This document shows, piece by piece, positions 28,461 through 33,150 of a stretch of DNA of 33,150 nucleotides. How positions within the stretch are numbered: the stretch's first letter is position 1; every line of letters starts with the position of its first letter. Origin of the DNA: Pseudomonadota bacterium. GTDB lineage: Bacteria; Pseudomonadota; Alphaproteobacteria; Rhizobiales; Xanthobacteraceae. The position numbers and the translations under genes are program-made. Under the pieces are notes generated by a model. The model was not told where the DNA came from and made no database searches. It saw nothing but the letters and a program-made list of their open reading frames with translations. Location of the stretch: positions 1 through 33,150 of the forward strand of contig JAKAPE010000016.1 in NCBI GenBank assembly GCA_021811945.1, read 5' to 3'.

Positions 28461-29912
28461 ATGAACATCGATCGCCGCTCGTTGTTCAAAGGCGCCGCAG
28501 CGCTTCCCCTGCTCGGCGCGGCGCCGCACCTCGTGCAGGCCGCCGCCGATCCGCCGACCACGAAGGCCGATTACACACTGCGCATCGCCAACGGCCTGAT
28601 CGAAATGTCGCCGCAGCATATTGTCTCGACCACGCTCTATAATGGCCAGTTCCCCGGGCCGCTGATCCGCCTGACCGAAGGCAAGCGGGTGACCGTCGAT
28701 GTCCATAACGGCACCGATACGCCCGAACTGGTGCACTGGCACGGACAATTCATTCCGCCGGCCGTCGACGGCGCCTCGGAAGAGGGCACGCCGTTCATTC
28801 CACCGCACGGCATGCGGCACTTTTCCTACGTCCCAAAGCCCGCGGGTCTGCACTTCTATCACGCCCACATCTTCGCCGGCGGCGATCTCAATCGCGGCAC
28901 CTATACGGGCCAGGCTGGGCCAGTCTACATCGAGCCGGTCGAAAATCCGGGCGCCTATGACCGCGAGGTGTTTCTGGTACTCAAGGAGTTCTTGCCCTCG
29001 TTCAGCCGCGGCGGCGACATGGCGATGGACTTTCTCGCCGGCTCTCCGATTAAGGAACTTCAGGAAATCGGAAAAAAGTCCGACGCCGAGTTCAAGACTC
29101 CGAAAGGCTATGAAGTCGGCTACGAACTCTTCGGCATCAACGGCAAGATGCTCGGCCACGGCGAGCCCATCCGCGTCAAGCGCCGCGAGCGTGTGCTGTT
29201 CCACGTGCTCAATGCCAGCGCTGGCGAAGTCCGCAGCCTGGCCTTGCCCGGCCATGTTTTCAAAATCGTGTCGCTTGACGGCAACCCGGTGCCGACGCAA
29301 GCCGAGGTGCCGGTGCTTTGGCTCGGTACCGCCGAACGCATCTCGGCGATCGTGGAAATGAATCGCCCCGGCGTCTGGATCATGGGCGATCTCGACGACA
29401 ACGACCGTGCTCATGGCATGGGCATCGTCGTCGAATACGCCGGCGCGAGAGGCAAGCCACGATGGAGGAAGCCCAAACCCTGCCGCTGGGATTACACCCT
29501 GTTCGGCAAGCCTGATACGACCCCGGCCCACCCCGACGAGACGATCGAGATACTCGTCATCAAGCAGAACGGCGCCGACAACGGCTTCAACCGCTGGACA
29601 CTCAACGGCAAAGCCTTCTCCATGGAAACGATGACGCCGAAATACACGGTCGAGCAGGGCAAGCGCTATCGACTGAAATTCCGTAACGCCAGCGACGACA
29701 TCCATCCGCTGCACCTGCACCGTCACAGTTTCGAAGTGGTGCGCGTCGGCGGCAAACCGACGGCGGGCGTGATCAAAGACGTAGTGATGATGGGCGGCTT
29801 CCAGGAAGTCGAATTCGACTTCATCGCGAACGATCCGGGGTTGACGCTGTTCCATTGCCACCAGCAACTGCACATGGACTTCGGGTTCATGGCGCTGTTC
29901 GACTATGCGTGA
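28461..29912 (+). CDS. Tat-exported multicopper oxidase
   Basis: The 483-residue protein begins with a twin-arginine signal (DRRSLFKGAAALPLLGA) and carries all four copper motifs of the laccase/CueO superfamily: HWHG at 92-95, YHAH at 133-136, HPLHLHRH, and HCHQQLHMDFGFM at 465-477 with the T1 Cys466 and probable axial Met477. It therefore should oxidise a substrate (metal ions or phenols) in the periplasm and reduce O2 to water. Mature length fits the family. GGAGG precedes the start. The stop overlaps the start of chrA by eight bases, so the two genes are translationally linked, hinting at metal resistance. The natural substrate is not readable. Confidence 0.93.
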   Translation: MNIDRRSLFKGAAALPLLGAAPHLVQAAADPPTTKADYTLRIANGLIEMSPQHIVSTTLYNGQFPGPLIRLTEGKRVTVDVHNGTDTPELVHWHGQFIPPAVDGASEEGTPFIPPHGMRHFSYVPKPAGLHFYHAHIFAGGDLNRGTYTGQAGPVYIEPVENPGAYDREVFLVLKEFLPSFSRGGDMAMDFLAGSPIKELQEIGKKSDAEFKTPKGYEVGYELFGINGKMLGHGEPIRVKRRERVLFHVLNASAGEVRSLALPGHVFKIVSLDGNPVPTQAEVPVLWLGTAERISAIVEMNRPGVWIMGDLDDNDRAHGMGIVVEYAGARGKPRWRKPKPCRWDYTLFGKPDTTPAHPDETIEILVIKQNGADNGFNRWTLNGKAFSMETMTPKYTVEQGKRYRLKFRNASDDIHPLHLHRHSFEVVRVGGKPTAGVIKDVVMMGGFQEVEFDFIANDPGLTLFHCHQQLHMDFGFMALFDYA

Positions 29913-31179
29913 AGGCGAGGTGGAGAACCGCCCAGCAGTTACGACGGCGGCGTCCGAGTCGACAGCAGCGCTTAGGCACGGCCGTGGGCATCCGGGTTCG
30001 CCACTCGAAGTTTTGCGGATCTTCCTCAGGCTCGGCGTGAGTTCCTTTGGCGGGCCGATCGCTCACATCGGCTATTTTCGCGAGGAGTTTGTCGTCCGCC
30101 GGCACTGGCTCGACGAGCAGGCGTTTGTCGATCTCGTTGCGCTGTGCCAGTTTCTGCCCGGCCCGGCCTCGAGCCAGGTCGGATTTTCGATCGGGCTGAT
30201 GCGGGCGGGCTTTGGTGGCGCGCTCGCGGCGTGGACCGGTTTTACCCTGCCTTCGGCGATTGTGCTCGTCGTCTTCGCCTATGGCGCCGGCGCCCTCGGT
30301 GGACCGCTCGGTGCAGGATTTCTCCATGGCTTGAAACTCGTCGCCGTCGCCATTGTCGCGCAGGCGGTATTCGGCATGGCGCGCGCGCTCTGTCCAGACC
30401 GGCAGCGCGCCTCGATCGCCCTCGTGGCCGCGCTGATCATTTTGTTCAGCGCCTCGTCCCTTGCGCAGATCGCCGCCATCCTGCTCGGCGGATTCGCCGG
30501 CTTGTGGCTTTGCCGCGGCACTGCGCCGAATGCCGTGAGACATATGGCGGTCCCGGTCTCGCGCCGCGCCGGACTGATGGCGCTGACGATCTTTGTCATC
30601 TTGCTGGTCGGCCTGCCGATTTTCCAGACCTTTGTGCTCTCGCCGCCGGTGGTCGCGTTGTTCGACGCGTTCTACCGCTCGGGAGCGTTGGTGTTCGGCG
30701 GCGGCCATGTCGTGTTGCCGCTGTTGCGCCAGGCGTTCGTACCGACGGGCTGGGTCAGCGACAACGCATTTCTGGCCGGCTACGGCGCCGCACAGGCGGT
30801 GCCGGGACCGCTGTTCACTTTTGCCGCCTATCTCGGCGCCGCGGTCTCAGTATCTCCGCATGGCGTTGCCGGGGCTGCGCTGGGGCTGTTCGGCATCTTC
30901 CTGCCGGGTATTCTCGTTCTTCTCGGCGCCTTGCCGTTCTGGGACACTTTTCGCAAGCGCGCCGACGCCCAGGCGATCATGCGCGGCGTCAATGCCGCCG
31001 TCGTGGGCCTGCTTGGCGCAGCGCTCTACCATCCCGTGTGGACGAGTTCGGTAAAGACGCCAGGGGATTTCGGCGTCGCGCTTGTCGGCTTCGTTCTCCT
31101 CACCGTCTGGCGCGCGCCGCCGCTCGTCGTCGTTGTCGTCAGTGCGCTCGGGGGAATTGCCCTGGCGCTGCGCAAATGA
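29905..31179 (+). CDS. chrA: Chromate efflux transporter, two-domain ChrA
   Basis: The 424-residue membrane protein has two homologous CHR domains. The first contains SSFGGPIAHIGYF and CQFLPGPASSQVGFSIG; the second contains FGGGHVVLPLLRQAFV and GAAQAVPGPLFTFAAYLGA. About ten to twelve hydrophobic helices are visible. The long form exports chromate from the cytoplasm using the proton motive force; some relatives have other roles. It overlaps the end of the multicopper oxidase gene by eight bases (ATG at 29905), so the pair is one transcript. No chrB regulator is present. Confidence 0.92.
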   Translation: MREGEVENRPAVTTAASESTAALRHGRGHPGSPLEVLRIFLRLGVSSFGGPIAHIGYFREEFVVRRHWLDEQAFVDLVALCQFLPGPASSQVGFSIGLMRAGFGGALAAWTGFTLPSAIVLVVFAYGAGALGGPLGAGFLHGLKLVAVAIVAQAVFGMARALCPDRQRASIALVAALIILFSASSLAQIAAILLGGFAGLWLCRGTAPNAVRHMAVPVSRRAGLMALTIFVILLVGLPIFQTFVLSPPVVALFDAFYRSGALVFGGGHVVLPLLRQAFVPTGWVSDNAFLAGYGAAQAVPGPLFTFAAYLGAAVSVSPHGVAGAALGLFGIFLPGILVLLGALPFWDTFRKRADAQAIMRGVNAAVVGLLGAALYHPVWTSSVKTPGDFGVALVGFVLLTVWRAPPLVVVVVSALGGIALALRK

Positions 31180-31291
31180 ACAAGTGCGGAATGGCGCTTC
31201 CCCGACCACAATCACTTGCTGGTCGGCACCGACCTTCAAAATGCCTCTGCGACGAATCTTTTCTCATGGTACCGCGGCTATCAAATCATGG

Positions 31292-31606
31292 GGCCATGAG
31301 AGCCGCGCCGCTTTGGTGGATTTTTACGAGGATACGCTGCGCATCGTGCACTGGCATCTGGACCCCAAGAATCACGCCGCCGCGATGCAGATCTTCGGTA
31401 GCCTGACCAGGCGGCCGCCGCAAATCTTCAGCTGGATGTTCACCAAGCAGGACGTTTATCACGACCCAGATTTGCTGCCGAATCTCGACGCTTTGCAGAG
31501 GAATGTCGATCTGACGCACGACCTCGGCTTCACCAGGGCGAGTTTCAACGTCAAGGCCTATTCCGACCTGAGCCTGGTCAAGGAGGCGGCAAAGCGCCTG
31601 CATTGA
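31292..31606 (+). pseudogene. C-terminal remnant of a NitT/TauT-type ABC substrate-binding protein
   Basis: From about 31292 the plus strand encodes roughly 104 residues with the look of the C-terminal lobe of nitrate/taurine/thiamine-precursor-type binding proteins: RAALVDFYEDTLRIVHWHLD, FSWMFTKQDVYHDPDLLPNL, LQRNVDLTHDLGF and YSDLSLVKEAAKRLH, ending at a stop. The signal peptide and N-terminal two thirds are missing; upstream in the same frame the sequence (from 31082) is antisense-like and overlaps chrA. No permease or ATPase is nearby. A decayed fragment is the best reading. Confidence 0.65.
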
Positions 31607-31996
31607 AGGTGGGCAGTGCGGCTCGGTCACCGTCATTCGGTATCTGACGCCGATCCTGTCGCCCCACAGTTCAAGCTTGACAGCGCCCGCGAGTGACGTA
31701 CGTTCCATGCACTGGGCCGCTGGCCGACGCGATATCCCGGATCGGCATCAAGACCGCAAGGGATGCAAAGAGGGAGGATCATAATGGCCGGCCTCGGCTG
31801 ATCCAGGCACGTCCGGGAATTTTCGTCCCGGGACATGAACATGTGACCGCTTGGCCATGCCGGCAAGCCGCACGATGGCGGCCTGACCGGCGGGACATAA
31901 CGGCGGTTGCGAGCGGATCGAGCCGGCCCGGCGGGTCAGACGCACAAGCGTAACAGCCACGCACGACCGAGACGATCGAAGGGAGGAGTAAGGAGC
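31607..31996. other. Leader region before the sorbosone-dehydrogenase-type gene
   Basis: This 390-base gap has no credible protein gene. A TTGACA at 31677-31682 is a possible -35 without a good -10. A strong ribosome site (AGAGGGAGG, 31769-31777) precedes a five-codon reading MAGLG (31784-31801), which is followed by a stem at 31811-31834 (GTCCGGGA with TCCCGGGAC, one bulge). A very strong ribosome site (GGGAGGAGTAAGGAG) lies before the gene at 31997. Confidence 0.4.
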
Positions 31997-33150
31997 ATGA
32001 AGCTTTCAGCCAAGTTGAAGACCGGCGCGGCGGTGATCGTCGCCGGGGCGGCGGCGGCTGCCGTCGCGGGCTTGCTGTTCACTAGCGCGGCGAGCGCCGA
32101 CAAGCTCATTCACTACAATTCGAACAACAAGAACTTCTGGCTGCATCCGCCCAGCGACTGGTTCATGGGCGACGAGACGCAGGAGCTCAAGGGCACCAAC
32201 TATCTCAAGACCATGCCGCCGCCGACGGGCTTCACCAAAGATCAGGTCGAGGCGAAACTCAAGGACATCAAGCTGCCGCCCGGCTTCAAGATCGAGCTCT
32301 ATGCAAGCGGGGTGACCGACGCGCGGCAGATGGCCTGGGGCGACAAGGGTACGCTGTTCGTCGGCTCGTTGTTCCTCGGCCACGGTACCGTGCAAGCCGT
32401 CGTCAACGAGGGCGGAAAGAGAGTGGTCAAGACCGTCATCAAGGGACTGCGGATGCCGAGCGGCATCGCTTTCCACGACGGCGCGCTCTACGTCGCCGAC
32501 ATCAACAAGATCTACAAGTATGACAACGCCGAGGAAAACCTCGACCACATGCCCAAGCCGACGGTCGTCTACGACGACATGCCGCCCTACGTGCCGCACG
32601 GCTGGAAATATTTGGCCTTTGACAAGAACGGCTGGCTTTACGTCGCCTTCGGACCGCCCTGTAACGAGTGTCTGCCGCCGACCTCGACGGCGCAGGTCAG
32701 GCACATCAATCCGGCCGACGGTACTGCGGAAATCGTCGCGATCGGCATCCGCAACAGCGTCGGCGGCGACATCGATCCGCGCACCGGCGACTATTGGTTC
32801 ACGGAGAACGCGCGCGATTGGCTCGGCGAGAACATACCGAGCGACAAACTCAACCACATCGCGCACATCGGCATGGATTTCGGCTATCCTTATTGCCACG
32901 AGGGTGACATTCTGGATCCGAAATTCGCCATGGGGCACCGGTGCTCGGAATTCACGCCCCCGGTGTTCAAGCTCGGCCCGCACGTGGCGCCGCTTGGCAT
33001 GAAATTCTACACCGGCAATCAATTCCCGGCCGACTACAAGGACGGCATCATCGTCGCCGAACACGGCTCCTGGAATCGTCACCGCTATGACGGCGGAAGG
33101 CTCGTGGCCATCGCGGTCGATCCGGAGGGCAAGCACCCGGTGCAGACCGT
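31997..33150 (+). CDS. Exported sorbosone-dehydrogenase-type protein (PQQ sugar dehydrogenase fold), partial
   Basis: The reading is open for 384 codons to the window edge, so the C-terminus is missing. A signal peptide spans about residues 1-35 (VIVAGAAAAAVAGLLFTSAASA). The mature part matches the L-sorbosone dehydrogenase/glucose-sorbosone dehydrogenase beta-propeller class: LPPGFKIELYASGVTDARQM, MPSGIAFHDGALYVADI, WLYVAFGPPCNECLP, GIRNSVGGDIDPRTGDYWFTEN, MDFGYPYCHEGD and VAPLGMKFYTGNQFP. The paired cysteines in PPCNEC and the CHEGD/HRCSEF cysteines are usual in this group. Such proteins oxidise sugars or aldehydes in the periplasm using PQQ; many paralogues have unknown substrates. A very strong ribosome site precedes the ATG. 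A c-type cytochrome often follows, outside the window here. Confidence 0.88.
   Translation, partial: MKLSAKLKTGAAVIVAGAAAAAVAGLLFTSAASADKLIHYNSNNKNFWLHPPSDWFMGDETQELKGTNYLKTMPPPTGFTKDQVEAKLKDIKLPPGFKIELYASGVTDARQMAWGDKGTLFVGSLFLGHGTVQAVVNEGGKRVVKTVIKGLRMPSGIAFHDGALYVADINKIYKYDNAEENLDHMPKPTVVYDDMPPYVPHGWKYLAFDKNGWLYVAFGPPCNECLPPTSTAQVRHINPADGTAEIVAIGIRNSVGGDIDPRTGDYWFTENARDWLGENIPSDKLNHIAHIGMDFGYPYCHEGDILDPKFAMGHRCSEFTPPVFKLGPHVAPLGMKFYTGNQFPADYKDGIIVAEHGSWNRHRYDGGRLVAIAVDPEGKHPVQT

Noticed and set aside
28095-29873. N-terminal extension of the NfnA-like frame across the multicopper oxidase
   Set aside because: The family N-terminus begins at 28094; the extension is antisense to the intact multicopper oxidase gene.
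31176-31406. Reading that starts at the ATGA overlap with the chrA stop
   Set aside because: Its sequence shows no family features and crosses the binding-protein remnant in the wrong frame.

Overview
The window is GC-rich chromosomal DNA, most likely from an alphaproteobacterium of the order Hyphomicrobiales (Rhizobiales; Bradyrhizobium/Xanthobacteraceae-like). The evidence is the tig-clpP-clpX-lon order, a glnB-glnA pair next to an NAD(P)HX repair gene, rhizobial-style palindromic intergenic repeats and protein flavour. Species cannot be fixed from the sequence alone.

Layout. At 1-113 (minus strand) lies what looks like the 5' end of a group II intron that runs off the left edge; it sits in the last codons of an N-carbamoyl-amidohydrolase gene (99-1322), which is followed upstream by dihydropyrimidinase (1523-2977), so the pair would form the lower part of reductive pyrimidine (or hydantoin) breakdown. 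From 3257 to 7966 come small accessory genes: a CHRD-domain secreted protein, a cytochrome b561, a histidine-rich exported protein, a membrane diguanylate cyclase whose C-terminus looks frameshifted, a palindrome cluster, and a UbiA/MenA-type prenyltransferase. Nitrogen control follows: glnB-glnA (minus) divergent from the bifunctional NAD(P)HX epimerase/dehydratase. A decayed HigA-like antitoxin fragment precedes tRNA-Leu(UAG), then the protein-quality-control block tig, clpP, clpX, lon, with a good RpoH-type heat-shock promoter candidate before clpP.

From 19043 to 20466 are two small secreted proteins, then an IS5-type transposase tail joined in frame to a fragment of a sugar-binding protein, marking a rearranged junction. 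Next to it is the most distinctive system in the window: a tight five-gene minus-strand operon (28094 down to 20474) with an NfnA-like FAD/[2Fe-2S] subunit, an NfnB/GltD-like FAD/2x[4Fe-4S] subunit, a gamma-alpha fused 2-oxoacid:ferredoxin oxidoreductase subunit (KorA), the TPP-binding beta subunit (KorB), and a 718-residue protein of unclear role ending in a single [4Fe-4S] ferredoxin motif. Together they could link 2-oxoacid oxidation, low-potential ferredoxin and NADP(H) through one dedicated module.

Divergent from this operon are a Tat-exported multicopper oxidase and an overlapping two-domain ChrA chromate transporter, then the C-terminal remnant of a NitT/TauT-type substrate-binding protein, and finally an exported sorbosone-dehydrogenase-type (PQQ sugar dehydrogenase fold) protein that runs off the right edge. 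The window therefore mixes a conserved housekeeping core (about 8200-18850) with flanks that carry several signs of insertion and gene decay.
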